From NCBI RefSeq assembly GCF_013415905.1, contig NZ_CP058909.1:5084001-5148000 (forward strand): 64,000 nt of DNA. The letters run 5' to 3'. Shown one piece after another: positions 52,418-61,632 of this stretch (its first letter is position 1; the number at the start of each line of letters is the position of its first letter). The notes below the pieces were generated by a model. The model worked only from the letters and a program-made list of their open reading frames with translations. It did not search any database and was not told where the DNA came from. A program made the translations under genes and the position numbers. The stretch is from Halosimplex pelagicum (GTDB taxonomy: Archaea; Halobacteriota; Halobacteria; Halobacteriales; Haloarculaceae).

Positions 52418-54387
52418 CGGTCGTGTACCTCCGTGATCTCGTTCACGTAATCTAATATGTACTCATTGGCTACACTGTTTTGCAGGTATGCTCGAACATC
52501 GTCAGTGTACTCTTCGTCCGTCATCAGGAACGTAATCTGTGTGTCTTCCAGGTATTCTGGAAGGTTCTGAGCGATTCGGTTCTTCGGCTTGCTCGAAATG
52601 CGTCCAAGCGGCGTGTCGATTAGAATTGGCGCGTTGAATCCACTGATTTTGGTCAGTGCAGACATAAATGACAGGGCCAACACCTGTTTTTCTCCTGCAG
52701 AGAGTGAACCAATCTTATTGTCTCCATGTCTCCCAAATACGCTGACGGTGTAGTCATCCCCCAATTCAATAGTGTAGTCTTCATCTTTCCAGATGAGATC
52801 ATTGAAGTACTGATTCATGTTCTGTTCCGTATCTTCTCGGATCTTAGCAAGAATCGTCTCTTTGATGCTCGAGAGTTCTGTATCAGCGTCTTCGACGAAT
52901 TCTAGCTTTTCCATCAGTACACGATGCTTGTCCTCTTTTGCCGCTTCCTCGCGCCAACTTTCGTCCAGTTCCTCTATTTCGTCGTCTAGAGTATTGATCT
53001 CTCCTCGAAGTTTCCCAACTTCCTCATGCATTTCACTGATACGGTCTTCAAGATCCTCACGTTGAGATTCGAGTTTGCTTACGTCGACATCTTCTGGAAG
53101 ATCATAATTTTTTAGCTCACTAGATATATCTCTGAGCTCGATGTCCACCTCCTCTAATTCCTCACTTTGTTCGGACATCTTCTGTCGGTTGGTGATGAGT
53201 TGGTTCATCGCATCTCCGCCATCTCGAATAATACGCGGAAGCTCTGCTTTGCCTTCAAGATTCTCTTGCATCACTATTGACATCTCCTGCTCAAGTTCCT
53301 GGAGATGTTCTATTTTCTCCTCATTTGAATCCAAATCGGCTCCACAGATACATGTCCCTCTATTAATCAATTCTTGAATAAACCAATCCTGGATTTTGGG
53401 CGGCAACTGACCAGTATTAGCCATCTCAGCAAACTGCTCGTGAGTGAAATCGAGTGCTTCGTAATTGTAGACAATTGGTCCAGCTTCTACCATTGACTCA
53501 ATGGTATCTGACTCCAACTCTTCTAGTGAATCCTCTAATTTTTCGAGTCGCTGATTAAGATATTTCCGACGCTCCTGTTTTTCACGGACTGAGGCGTCGC
53601 TACTATCACGGAGCTTGGTGTCTATTTCGTCAATAGAGGACTCCGCCTCAGCTATGTTTCCCTCCAGTTCCTCAATCCGATTGGCTTTCCGTTCTTTCTC
53701 CTGCTCTTTCTCGTCGAGATTATCTTTAAGTCGCTTTGCCTCTCCTTCGAAATCCGATGCTTCTCGACTGAGTTCGGTCTGCATCTTGTCCAAGTGAGTA
53801 AGCGACCGATTCAGCAACTCGATGTGAGAGACATCAAGGATTGCCGTTTTGACGCGGTCAGGGTAGCCCTCTTCGAAGAATTCGTGTAATCGTTCGCCAT
53901 CAAAAAGAAAGTACTCATGAACACGAGTTGGGAGAATTTCGTTTAGATGGGTATGGGGATTATCTACAGGCTTCCAGTCACGATTGACTTTCCGCTGAAG
54001 TTTGAGGTCTCCCGCGACACTATTAAACATCCCATTGGAATCTTTAACAGTCTTGAATTCCCGTTTGAACACATACTCGGGCTCGCTATCACCGAGTTCA
54101 ATCTCGATGTATCCGGAAGCTTCCTCATTTTCATTAAGCTCCTCTAACCTAGTTCGATTTACTAATGGGAATGTATCGAGACCACCTTCCTTCTCGTCTT
54201 TCAGGTGTTCCTCTGTCCCATAGAAACATAGCGTGATAGCATTCAGGATATTTGACTTTCCTGCCCCGTTTTGGCCCTCGATAACGTTGATATGGCGATC
54301 TCCCTCGGTTCTGAGATCGATTTTCTGCGTTCCTTTGTACTGTCGATAATCCTTGAGTTCGAGCGAGAGAATTTGGAGGTTAGTCAT
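52414..54387 (-). CDS. DndD-like SMC/Rad50-type ATPase
   Basis: A 657-residue ATPase: LELKDYRQYKGTQKIDL and Walker A INVIEGQNGAGKSNILNAI (about residues 35-50), YFLFDGERLHEFFEEG (the DndD-type segment), two long coiled-coil arms around a short Cys motif GTCICGADLDSNEE, the ABC signature IGSLSAGEKQVLALSFM and Walker B APILIDTPLGRI. DndD supplies ATPase activity in DNA phosphorothioation, and related ATPases occur in other defence operons. No cysteine desulfurase or DndC/SspD-like sulfur gene is visible in this window, so this is a stand-alone or sensor-type relative. 4-bp overlaps link it to both neighbours. Confidence 0.82.
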   Translation of the reverse strand: MTNLQILSLELKDYRQYKGTQKIDLRTEGDRHINVIEGQNGAGKSNILNAITLCFYGTEEHLKDEKEGGLDTFPLVNRTRLEELNENEEASGYIEIELGDSEPEYVFKREFKTVKDSNGMFNSVAGDLKLQRKVNRDWKPVDNPHTHLNEILPTRVHEYFLFDGERLHEFFEEGYPDRVKTAILDVSHIELLNRSLTHLDKMQTELSREASDFEGEAKRLKDNLDEKEQEKERKANRIEELEGNIAEAESSIDEIDTKLRDSSDASVREKQERRKYLNQRLEKLEDSLEELESDTIESMVEAGPIVYNYEALDFTHEQFAEMANTGQLPPKIQDWFIQELINRGTCICGADLDSNEEKIEHLQELEQEMSIVMQENLEGKAELPRIIRDGGDAMNQLITNRQKMSEQSEELEEVDIELRDISSELKNYDLPEDVDVSKLESQREDLEDRISEMHEEVGKLRGEINTLDDEIEELDESWREEAAKEDKHRVLMEKLEFVEDADTELSSIKETILAKIREDTEQNMNQYFNDLIWKDEDYTIELGDDYTVSVFGRHGDNKIGSLSAGEKQVLALSFMSALTKISGFNAPILIDTPLGRISSKPKNRIAQNLPEYLEDTQITFLMTDEEYTDDVRAYLQNSVANEYILDYVNEITEVHDR

Positions 54388-54590
54388 TCGCTATCCACGG
54401 CGTATTTGTCAATGAGATCGTTGTATTCATCTTTGAAATGTGGATGTTCCCTATCCATCTTCGACCGCTCGAACCGTAGAATTTCGTTAATAAACCGCCT
54501 TAGGTCTTCATCTTCCAGATCATCTACCCGTTCCAAAATCATGCTATTGACATCCGGCTGCTCCATGATGATTTGAACAGTATGATTCAT
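54384..54590 (-). CDS. Small helical protein between helicase and ATPase genes
   Basis: A 68-residue protein (MNHTVQIIMEQPDVNSMILE, then DLEDEDLRRFINEILRFERS and FKDEYNDLIDKYAVDSE), predicted helical and acidic. Its stop overlaps the ATPase ATG by 4 bp and it starts 50 bp after the helicase gene. Probably a subunit or adaptor of the complex. No family recognised. Confidence 0.6.
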   Translation of the reverse strand: MNHTVQIIMEQPDVNSMILERVDDLEDEDLRRFINEILRFERSKMDREHPHFKDEYNDLIDKYAVDSE

Positions 54591-54640
54591 CGATATTCAA
54601 TGTTGGTCCTTCCTTCAGACCTCCGGCAGCGTTCGTACAA

Positions 54641-56677
54641 TCACTCCTCTTCATCGTCACTACCAGCCAAACCATAGTTCATACGGACCTCTTCAATTTT
54701 ATTCCGAGCCCCATGCTCGTTCCTGGCATTCGCGGCAAACTCCTCAAACCGCCGCAGCTCTTTCTTTAATATATTCCGTTCCGAATCGACGATATCTTGC
54801 GATGGATTGAGAGTTGGAACAACTATGAAATCATAAATAACTGCTTTCTCTTTCCCGGGGAACTGGCGTAAAACACGTCCTCGGCGTTGAATAAACTGCA
54901 TAGGGTTCCCGGTGTTGGACATAAGAATTGCCTGTCTAGTTGATGGCACATCGACTCCCTCGTCCAAACACCGCATTGCAACTAAAGCGTCGACATCCCC
55001 TCTGTCGAAGGAAGTTAGAAGCTGTTCTCGTTCTTCATCGCCTTCCCTATATGTGAATTTATGCTGAAATATTCCCAGCCCATTCAGAATATCTTGGACA
55101 TTATCTATCTGTTGGGGATTGGTATAGACTAGCAGGTGATCTGGCTGATCGATTTGACGAAGAACAGACTTCAAACTCGCGTATTTGTTATCAGCGCTTT
55201 TCACAAGGTTAGCTCGTTTCATGGCAAGCCGCTCTACTAGTTCTTCATCAGTGTCTTCACTTGCAGCAGCCGAGGCTAGCCGCTTTGAGAGTTTACTGTA
55301 TTCGGAGAGCTCCTCCTCGGTCATCTCGACGATGATCGGATGATAGTCGTACTGCGTGAGATATTCTGGGATGGCCTCACCCAGCGTAAATTGAAACACA
55401 ACACCACCAAAATAGTCGAGGATGAATTCCGAACCCTCCTCATCGTAGTGACGCTCGGGGGTTGCAGAAAGGCCAATTCGATAGTCGTATTCGTCAACAA
55501 GGGCTCCACGCTGGTGGTCGGATCCGACACCGTGGACTTCGTCAGCAATTAAAAACGATGTACAGTTCGTGTTACGAATTTGCTCACGGAAGTAGTCAGT
55601 CGATGCCGTCTGGTGAGTGGTAATAACGACCTTGTCATCACCCATCCCGAGGGTCAAATCAGAGGTGATGCGTGACAGGTCATTTTTCCAGTTTGGATTC
55701 GCTGATCCATAGAGGAATTTTGGATTTTCGTACCCAAACACTTCGAGTTCTCCCTGCCACTGCTTTGCGAGGTGAGTATAGGGGACTGCGATGACCACAA
55801 GCATTTGATTCTGTGATTCGGCAAGAACTCGGTCCATGGCCCCCAATGCAGTGAATGTCTTCCCAGTCCCAGTCGCCATCTCAAAGAGACCGCGCATTCC
55901 ATTGCCCATCCAATTTTCAACAGCTTCGCGCTGGTATGGGCGGAGTTCAATATCATTGCTCTCCCCATCCGGATCGTCATAGGGCCGGTGGTCTTGATCG
56001 CGCAAGTCAGCTATATCCTGCTCTATTCCCTCAGGCAGGGTGATAATATCCAAGTTCGGTTTTTGCCCATCCCAAATAGTATCAAATCTCTCTTCTTGTA
56101 GTGTCACGCCCTGTGTATCCCGGTCGCTCAACCAATCGCAGTCGATACTATATGCCTCGTAGTTCTCAAATGCATGGGCGCTATCATTCTTCGACCCATG
56201 GAACGCGACCTTGTTTCCAGACCCATCTGTAAAAACACCAAACTTGTCATGAAAATCACCATGTAGGTCTGTATTCGGAATCGCGAATCGGATCTCAAGA
56301 AGTCCATCAGCTACCATCCACGCGATGGCGTTTCTAGTCTGATACTCTAAATCATATTGTAGATCCTTGATATCAGACTCTAATTCAGCCCGAAGTGCTT
56401 TATCTCGTTTTGCTTTTTCACCTTGTTTGATTGCTTCCCAATCTTCGGGCTCCAGCATCGGACTCATGATCCACTTTGCTGTCCCTCCATTCGCAGCCAA
56501 CTGGGCTATTCCCCGAGCGGCTGATTGCAACCAATTCGTGGTGAAATATCCAACACCACGCTTATATTCGACAGATCGAGAGAGAAGAGGGTTATAGAAT
56601 TCCTCAACAAAGTCTGTTTCTGAAGTGTCGATTATCCGGGGTAGGTCAAGAGATGTGAAGGGGTCCTCATCCGCCAT
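54641..56677 (-). CDS. SF2 helicase with N-terminal phospholipase-D-like nuclease domain
   Basis: A 678-residue protein. Residues about 15-190 form a PLD-like domain: VEYKRGVGYFTTNWLQSAAR and the HKD-type DFHDKFGVFTDGSGNKVAFH with GSKNDS. Residues about 230-600 are an SF2 DEAD/H helicase: LRPYQREAVENWM, LFEMATGTGKTFTALGAM (Walker A), SFLIADEVHGVG (DEVH box), RIGLSATPERHYD and QFIQRRGRVLRQFPG (motif VI). PLD-helicases are effector nucleases in several restriction-like systems, including some linked to phosphorothioate DNA. First gene of a four-gene operon with the DndD-like ATPase; an AT-rich promoter region lies just upstream. Confidence 0.85.
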   Translation of the reverse strand: MADEDPFTSLDLPRIIDTSETDFVEEFYNPLLSRSVEYKRGVGYFTTNWLQSAARGIAQLAANGGTAKWIMSPMLEPEDWEAIKQGEKAKRDKALRAELESDIKDLQYDLEYQTRNAIAWMVADGLLEIRFAIPNTDLHGDFHDKFGVFTDGSGNKVAFHGSKNDSAHAFENYEAYSIDCDWLSDRDTQGVTLQEERFDTIWDGQKPNLDIITLPEGIEQDIADLRDQDHRPYDDPDGESNDIELRPYQREAVENWMGNGMRGLFEMATGTGKTFTALGAMDRVLAESQNQMLVVIAVPYTHLAKQWQGELEVFGYENPKFLYGSANPNWKNDLSRITSDLTLGMGDDKVVITTHQTASTDYFREQIRNTNCTSFLIADEVHGVGSDHQRGALVDEYDYRIGLSATPERHYDEEGSEFILDYFGGVVFQFTLGEAIPEYLTQYDYHPIIVEMTEEELSEYSKLSKRLASAAASEDTDEELVERLAMKRANLVKSADNKYASLKSVLRQIDQPDHLLVYTNPQQIDNVQDILNGLGIFQHKFTYREGDEEREQLLTSFDRGDVDALVAMRCLDEGVDVPSTRQAILMSNTGNPMQFIQRRGRVLRQFPGKEKAVIYDFIVVPTLNPSQDIVDSERNILKKELRRFEEFAANARNEHGARNKIEEVRMNYGLAGSDDEEE

Positions 56678-56950
56678 TTTCTATCTCAATGGTACGAGGA
56701 CACGAAAAATAAATCTATTTCTGGTTTTTCGGAAATGTTTCAATCCTCCAGAGCCTACTGAGGCTCACTTCGTAGATGGAGAGCCAGAGCAAGTGTCGTG
56801 TGGGCCCCATGGCTCCGTCGACGTACCCTTCTTTCGCGTCGTCACTGATCTCCCGGCCGTTCGTCTGGATGAGGAAGACGCTCACACCACCATGGCTTGC
56901 TCAATGCATCTCAAATGAGCAGTCCGTCGCAGTCGCAATCGACGCTTCAG

Positions 56951-58327
56951 TCACTGGTAGTCCTCAAGCCCCTCCTCGAAAGCCGCTTCAAGCGTGCGGG
57001 ACAACTCCGGATGGTCGACGACAAGATCGAGAAACGCTGTCTCCAGCGCGGCGGTGTAGGCGTCGAAAAATCCATCGTGGCTGTCGACCGGGATATCGTA
57101 CGTCGCCTCGATGAGGGTCAGCTTGTTTCCGGTGAGGACGCCGTTCGTCTCGGCGAGGTGCTCCTCGATGGTCTCTCTCCTGGCGTCGAACTTGTCCGTG
57201 TAGATGTCGATAAACTCGCTCGGGTTCGACCCCATATTCCGGAAGTTTAGCTTGAGTTCGTGATCGCGGACAGCGGCTGCTCGGTGACGCTCCATCCGGT
57301 GATAGAATCCGATCCGGAGGTCATCGCCCTTCGCTCGGTCGGTCAGCTTCGCTTGATGGTCTTCGTGTCGATACCAGCCGTATTTGAAGAGGTGCTGCCA
57401 GTCGCCGCCATTCGACCGGAATATCCATCGCTCGTCGGTAGCGTCCGCTCTGTCGACCGTCACCTCGGAAAACGATTCACCAGACTGATGGTTGACATCG
57501 TCTCGGGCGTCGAGTGCAAGCGCGAGCTGGGCGCCCCAGTCGTGACTGTACGACTCCCAGGCATCGTCGAATGCCTGACTCACATCCTCGATCGCATCGA
57601 CGTGTTCGAGATACAGTGCGACCTTCTGCTGGTCGATAGCGTGTTGCTCGTCCATGTTCGTAATCGATCGAATGTCGGTTTTCAGGTCGTGGAGCTGGGT
57701 TGCCGTCCGCTGTGGGTAGCGGAGCGTAAACTCTGCAAGGATAGGATCGAGCACGCCAGCGACGAACGACTGCCAGGTCCAGTTGACGAAGGAGTTGCTG
57801 CTTGCTTCGGGTTCGTCTCGCTGATGCAGGTAGACGTAGTAGCGGCCCGATTCGTACTCGCTCACGCGATTACCCCCGATATGCGAAGCGTCACTGTAGA
57901 ATTCGGTCCCGGTCTCGGCGGCCGAGAACTTCAGTTCGACGAGCAGTACCCACTCGTTCGGAACGTCGATGACGAGGTCGGCATACCCGTGACTATCGTC
58001 AGGCAGATCCGACGATTCAACCGTGACCTGCTCGTTCACGCGGACATCCGAGAGATCATAGGTGTCTTCGTCGAACCGGGTGTCGGTGGGCAGCCCATCG
58101 AGGAATGCCGCGAGAAACGCAGCGTCCATGCCGTGTGACGCCTCGGGGTCGAGTAGATAGCACAACAGCCGGTTGACGTACAGTTCCGCCCGCTGTTGTT
58201 TCCCCAGGCCGTACTCGATGATGTCCATCGTCGACCGAGGGGCCTCGGGGCTCTCCTGCAACCGTCGCCACCGTTCCCGGAGTGTTTCGAGCGCTGTCTC
58301 GACCTCCGTGGTCTGGGTATCAGTCAT
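56951..58327 (-). CDS. PD-(D/E)XK nuclease-superfamily protein
   Basis: A 458-residue protein from MTDTQTTEV. The nuclease core lies at about residues 30-170: IIEYGLGKQQRAELYVNRLL with LLDPEASHGM, then the catalytic GYADLVIDVPNEWVLLVELKFS (D and E-x-K) and SEYESGRYYVYLH. The rest is helical with no identified domain. Family members are common in defence islands as nucleases or anti-phage effectors. GC is higher than in the preceding operon, so it may have a separate origin. Longer upstream starts exist, but the family-like sequence begins here. Confidence 0.78.
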   Translation of the reverse strand: MTDTQTTEVETALETLRERWRRLQESPEAPRSTMDIIEYGLGKQQRAELYVNRLLCYLLDPEASHGMDAAFLAAFLDGLPTDTRFDEDTYDLSDVRVNEQVTVESSDLPDDSHGYADLVIDVPNEWVLLVELKFSAAETGTEFYSDASHIGGNRVSEYESGRYYVYLHQRDEPEASSNSFVNWTWQSFVAGVLDPILAEFTLRYPQRTATQLHDLKTDIRSITNMDEQHAIDQQKVALYLEHVDAIEDVSQAFDDAWESYSHDWGAQLALALDARDDVNHQSGESFSEVTVDRADATDERWIFRSNGGDWQHLFKYGWYRHEDHQAKLTDRAKGDDLRIGFYHRMERHRAAAVRDHELKLNFRNMGSNPSEFIDIYTDKFDARRETIEEHLAETNGVLTGNKLTLIEATYDIPVDSHDGFFDAYTAALETAFLDLVVDHPELSRTLEAAFEEGLEDYQ

Positions 58328-58475
58328 GAACCCCATCCTGTGGCCAGTTCGACGTAACCGGGGGATATCGAGTTGGTCGGGACGGTTGCCCAAGTCGAGC
58401 ACTGGCGGCCATCGCGGGTGCCGAGGTGTTCATCGCTCTGTTCTAATCACTCGTCGCTCGGCATGTCATTTTATC

Positions 58476-58500
58476 GTCCCCTGAGGGGTGCGGGAGGCAG
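58476..58500 (+). promoter_or_regulatory. Accessory-gene leader hairpin, copy at the TFB remnant
   Basis: TCCCCTGAGGGGTGCGGGAG, preceded by a TATA-like CATTTTATCG and about 28 nt before the ATG at 58528. The following CTCGCGCTGA and CTGATGGC also match the TFB leader at 60440-60469. Confidence 0.65.
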
Positions 58501-58527
58501 GACAGACTCGCCTCGCGCTGAGCACTG

Positions 58528-58728
58528 ATGGCAACAATAGATCCCTTTGAGCGCGACTTCGATGAACAGCACGACAACTCCATTCCGGCCGACGACTGTC
58601 CGGAGTGTGACGGCCGACTCACTACGGACAGCGGCGAAACCCGATGTACTGACTGCGGACTCGTCATCGAGGCGTGCCGGGTCGATCGACGCCGGCGACG
58701 AACACTTTCGAGTCACACGTTGCGTTGA
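58528..58728 (+). pseudogene. Truncated TFB: zinc-ribbon remnant
   Basis: 66 codons: MATIDPFERDFDEQHDN, then a TFB zinc ribbon CPECDGRL...TRCTDCGLVIEACRVDR. The frame then stops (SSHTLR) where the B-reader and cyclin folds should follow. It is clearly paralogous to 60465-61407, with matching leader and first 50 codons. A free-standing zinc ribbon with no DNA- or TBP-binding part is likely non-functional or could act as a decoy. Confidence 0.75.
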
Positions 58729-58811
58729 TACCGGCTGGAGCAGTAATCCCGACAGCTGAACTCCGCGGGAACACTGCCTCCCAGTCCGGTGTGCAACGGC
58801 ACGGTTCGTTT

Positions 58812-58837
58812 GTCGCCCCCTGAGAGGGGTGCGGGGG
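58812..58837 (+). promoter_or_regulatory. Accessory-gene leader hairpin
   Basis: TGTCGCCCCCTGAGAGGGGT followed by GCGGGG, about 25 nt before the ATG at 58860. GTTTGTC precedes it as in the other copies. Confidence 0.65.
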
Positions 58838-58859
58838 AACCAGCCCCTCGCGGAGTACA

Positions 58860-59495
58860 ATGGGACATCGCGCACTTCTCGCGTACGAACGACCGGATAG
58901 CACGTACAACCTCCACTACTCGCACTGGGGCGCCCAGGACCTCAGACTCAAACCAGCGATCACCGAGCAAACACCGTTCGGTGGCGACGACCCGGACGAG
59001 ACCCTCCGAATCGTCCACCGGCGACTCCGCGAAGGGACGACCGAGCGCGGCGTCGACCGCGTCCTCGACGCCCACGACTTCCCGTCGAGACAGGTCGATA
59101 TCGAGCCGTGGGCCATCCGCGTCACCATCGACGAGATCATCGACGAGTACCTCGACTTCCTGCATCACGAAGCGTTCTACGTCGTCGACACCGACTACCA
59201 GATCACGGCCTACCGCACCCACTGGTTCGGGCTGCAGCACGACTGCAAGGCGATCGACGACGCCCCGACGGTCGGCAACGGCGCGCTCAGGACTGTCCGG
59301 TGGTACGAGAGCGAACCGGTCGGCGACGGCTTCGCCCAGGGGGAGTTCCGCGGGCTCAAAGCCGTCGTCGGCGATATGCTCGACCGGGGCGCCTTCACTT
59401 GGGCCGAAGCCATCGAGTACATGGCCAGCACACTCGACGCGTGGGTCGACGACACGGAGGAGTTGATCGTCCGCAGGCCACAGCTCGTTGAATAG
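58860..59495 (+). CDS. Haloarchaeal accessory protein of unknown function
   Basis: A 211-residue acidic soluble protein: MGHRALLAYERPDSTYNLHY, then SHWGAQDLRLKPAITEQTPF, VTIDEIIDEYLDFLHHEAFY, RTHWFGLQHDCKAIDDAPTV and FAQGEFRGLKAVVGDML. I recognise this as a common haloarchaeal accessory-region family of undefined role (a DUF6735-like annotation is likely but unchecked). No catalytic motif stands out. Start supported by the hairpin leader directly upstream. Confidence 0.65.
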   Translation: MGHRALLAYERPDSTYNLHYSHWGAQDLRLKPAITEQTPFGGDDPDETLRIVHRRLREGTTERGVDRVLDAHDFPSRQVDIEPWAIRVTIDEIIDEYLDFLHHEAFYVVDTDYQITAYRTHWFGLQHDCKAIDDAPTVGNGALRTVRWYESEPVGDGFAQGEFRGLKAVVGDMLDRGAFTWAEAIEYMASTLDAWVDDTEELIVRRPQLVE

Positions 59496-59546
59496 ACAGA
59501 CTACATGTGAAGTAACATGTATAAGAAGCACGCGTCTACGACCGAT

Positions 59547-59780
59547 ATGGCGACCGAAGAGACAAAGGTGAGCGACCGAGGGATGGTCACGATCCCCGCG
59601 GATATCCGCCAGGACCTCGACATCGGTCCGGGTGATAAACTCCGGTGGACCGTCGACGAGGAGGGGACGCTGGCAGTCGAAGTCGTCCGTCAACGAGAGG
59701 GTGTCTTCGACGACTTCGAACCAGTTGATGCCGGCGAGACAAACGCGGTCGAGGCCGAGACCGACTTCGGCGCCGAGTGA
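59547..59780 (+). CDS. AbrB/MazE-type antitoxin
   Basis: A 77-residue SpoVT-AbrB protein: KVSDRGMVTIPADIRQDLDI with GPGDKLRWTVDEEGTLAVEV gives the swapped-hairpin DNA-binding fold (about residues 6-50), and an acidic C-terminal tail should wrap the toxin. TGTATAAG about 28 nt upstream fits a leaderless start at 59547. Its stop overlaps the toxin ATG (TGATG). It probably autoregulates the pair. Confidence 0.85.
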   Translation: MATEETKVSDRGMVTIPADIRQDLDIGPGDKLRWTVDEEGTLAVEVVRQREGVFDDFEPVDAGETNAVEAETDFGAE

Positions 59781-60208
59781 TGGCGGTCGCACTGCTCGAT
59801 ACGAACGTCCTGTTTGCCAGTGCGAGCGCACGCGACGAGTACCACGACCGAGGCCGAGGTATCGTCCAGGGGATCGACCACGGTGACCTCCCCGACGGGA
59901 TCGTGACGAACTACGTCGTCGCCGAAGTACTGAACATCACGCGTGAGAAGCTCGGGGCTGGAACAGCGAACGAGATGCTGACCCGACTCGTCGAGGGCGC
60001 ACACTTCGTCGTGGAACATGCGCCGCAGTCTGATTTCAACGCTGCACAGGCGCTCTTCCGGCAATACGATGCGCTTTCGTTCGTCGATGCGACGCTCGTC
60101 GCCTCCATGCAGCGCGAGGATATCGAGTACCTCTATTCCTTCGACGACGACTTCGACGAGATCGACGGGATTACTCGTCTCGCAACAGCGGACAACCCAT
60201 TTCTTTGA
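59780..60208 (+). CDS. PIN-domain (VapC-type) toxin
   Basis: A 142-residue PIN ribonuclease: MAVALLDTNVLFASASARDE holds the first acidic residue, TNYVVAEVLNITREKLG the second, and DALSFVDATLVASMQ with YLYSFDDDFDEIDG the last acidic pair. VapC toxins cut tRNA or rRNA; given the tRNA array in the same accessory region this pairing is worth noting. Coupled by overlap to the AbrB-type antitoxin. Confidence 0.87.
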   Translation: MAVALLDTNVLFASASARDEYHDRGRGIVQGIDHGDLPDGIVTNYVVAEVLNITREKLGAGTANEMLTRLVEGAHFVVEHAPQSDFNAAQALFRQYDALSFVDATLVASMQREDIEYLYSFDDDFDEIDGITRLATADNPFL

Positions 60209-60410
60209 ATTGCCAGTAGCCACGTCTCGGCTCCGTGTCCGTTCGCTGGTTTCGAGTGTTTACCAGTGGACTCCCGCTCCGTTGTCTCTTGGCAGTTCTG
60301 ATCGGGGACCCTTGGCGGCGAGAGAACAGTAGTACGCGCCCCCTGACTTCGGTTCGTTGCATCTGGGCGGAAATTCACTCGTAAGCCGGTGTGTCGCGAC
60401 GGTCGGGTTT

Positions 60411-60437
60411 GTCACCCCCGAGAGGGGTGCGGGGGCC
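60411..60437 (+). promoter_or_regulatory. Accessory-gene leader hairpin upstream of TFB
   Basis: TGTCACCCCCGAGAGGGGTG followed by CGGGGG, 28 nt before the TFB start at 60465. Best-conserved copy, with CCTCGCGCTGA and CTGATGGC after it as at 58528. Confidence 0.65.
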
Positions 60438-60464
60438 ACGAGACAGGCCTCGCGCTGACTTCTG

Positions 60465-61407
60465 ATGGCGACGACAGAACCCTACCAGAGCGACTTCGAC
60501 GAACAGCACGGCCGAACGATCCCTGCCGATGAATGCCCCGAGTGCGACGGGCAGACTGGCCACGGCCGGCGGCGAAACTCGCTGTACGGACTGCGGACTC
60601 GTCGTCGAGGCGTGTCGCCTCGAACGACGTGGGCCACGCACCTTCGACGAAGACGAAACGAATCGAAAGCGGACGGGCGCGCCGATCACCGAAGCCCGTC
60701 ACGATCGGGGCCTCTCGACGGAGATCGGGCGCAAGATCGACGGGCAAGGGAATGACCTTCCGGGAAAGAAACGACGGCAACTGGGCCGCCTCCGCCGTGA
60801 GCACACGAGATCGAAGTGGCGTTCCAAGGCCGAACGGAACCTCGCCCACGGCTGTACGGAGATCGCGCGGATGACCGGCGCGCTCGATCTCGACCAGGAC
60901 GACCGCGAGCAGGCCAGTGCGCTGTTCCGGTCGGCCCAGAATGAGGACCTGCTCCACGGACGGTCGATCGAGGCGTTCGCTGCGGCCACGATCTACGCGG
61001 TCTGTCGGTGTACGAACGCCACCCGGACACTCGGTGAGGTCGCGTCGGTCGCGCAAGTCGACCGCGACCGTGTCACCAACGCCTACGACGTACTCAACGA
61101 CGACCTCGGCCTCCCCGCGCCACCACAGCGACCACGGGAGTTCGTCCCCGGGCTGGCTTCGGCGATGGACGTTCCCACGGAGACCGAGTCCCACGCTCGG
61201 GCGCTCGCCGAGCGTGCCTGGCGACACGACGAGAGCGTCGGTGTCCATCCAGCAGGCTTCGCAGCGGCTTGTCTCGCGGTCGCCTGCCGTGACCACGGCG
61301 TCGACATCACCCAGCTCGACCTCGCCGCAGCAGCCGACGTGAGTACGGCCACAGTCCGCGAGCATCGCGATACGATCGAGACCGAGCGGGAAGCGTGGAG
61401 CCGATGA
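60465..61407 (+). pseudogene. tfb: Transcription factor B paralogue with a +1 frameshift
   Basis: The first 28 codons (MATTEPYQSDFDEQHGRTIP to CPECDG) are in one frame. An extra G in the run at 60549-60551 shifts the rest. The second Cys pair (TRCTDCGLVVEACRLER), the B-reader-like segment, and both cyclin folds (SIEAFAAATIYAVCRCTNAT, GVHPAGFAAACLAVACRDHG) continue in another frame to 61407. The truncated paralogue at 58528 shows the unshifted spelling. Accessory TFBs redirect transcription in haloarchaea. The copy may be dead, misread, or expressed as a ribbon-less form from an internal ATG (60529). Confidence 0.8.
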
Positions 61408-61559
61408 AATTTCTCTGGTTCCGTGAGCGGGTGCCCGGCCTCGATCCAGGCATCGAGCGCGTCCACGAGTGTCGCCACTGCGGAACGTCGGTAGGTGCGT
61501 CGACGAGTTCGTGCCCGGCCTGTGGTCGGTCGGCCATCGCAACATACGAGATCAGGTAG
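61404..61559 (+). CDS. Small zinc-ribbon protein
   Basis: A 51-residue protein (MKFLWFRERVPGLDPGIERV, then HECRHCGTSVGAS and SSCPACGRSAIATYEI). Two CxxC knuckles form a zinc ribbon. The ATG overlaps the TFB stop (ATGA), so it is translationally coupled to the TFB paralogue. Short zinc ribbons of this kind are frequent in haloarchaea and their roles are unknown. Confidence 0.7.
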   Translation: MKFLWFRERVPGLDPGIERVHECRHCGTSVGASTSSCPACGRSAIATYEIR

Positions 61560-61632
61560 GCACGCATCGCACGGTTCGGTCTGTCCGCGCCTCGATGGGC
61601 GGAGCGCTCACGTCCGGGCGTTCCGGCCATCC

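Noticed and set aside
51968..54387. Calling the 149-residue protein DndE and the operon a complete Dnd system
   Set aside because: Size is similar but sequence landmarks of DndE are not evident, and dndA/dndC-like genes are absent from the window.
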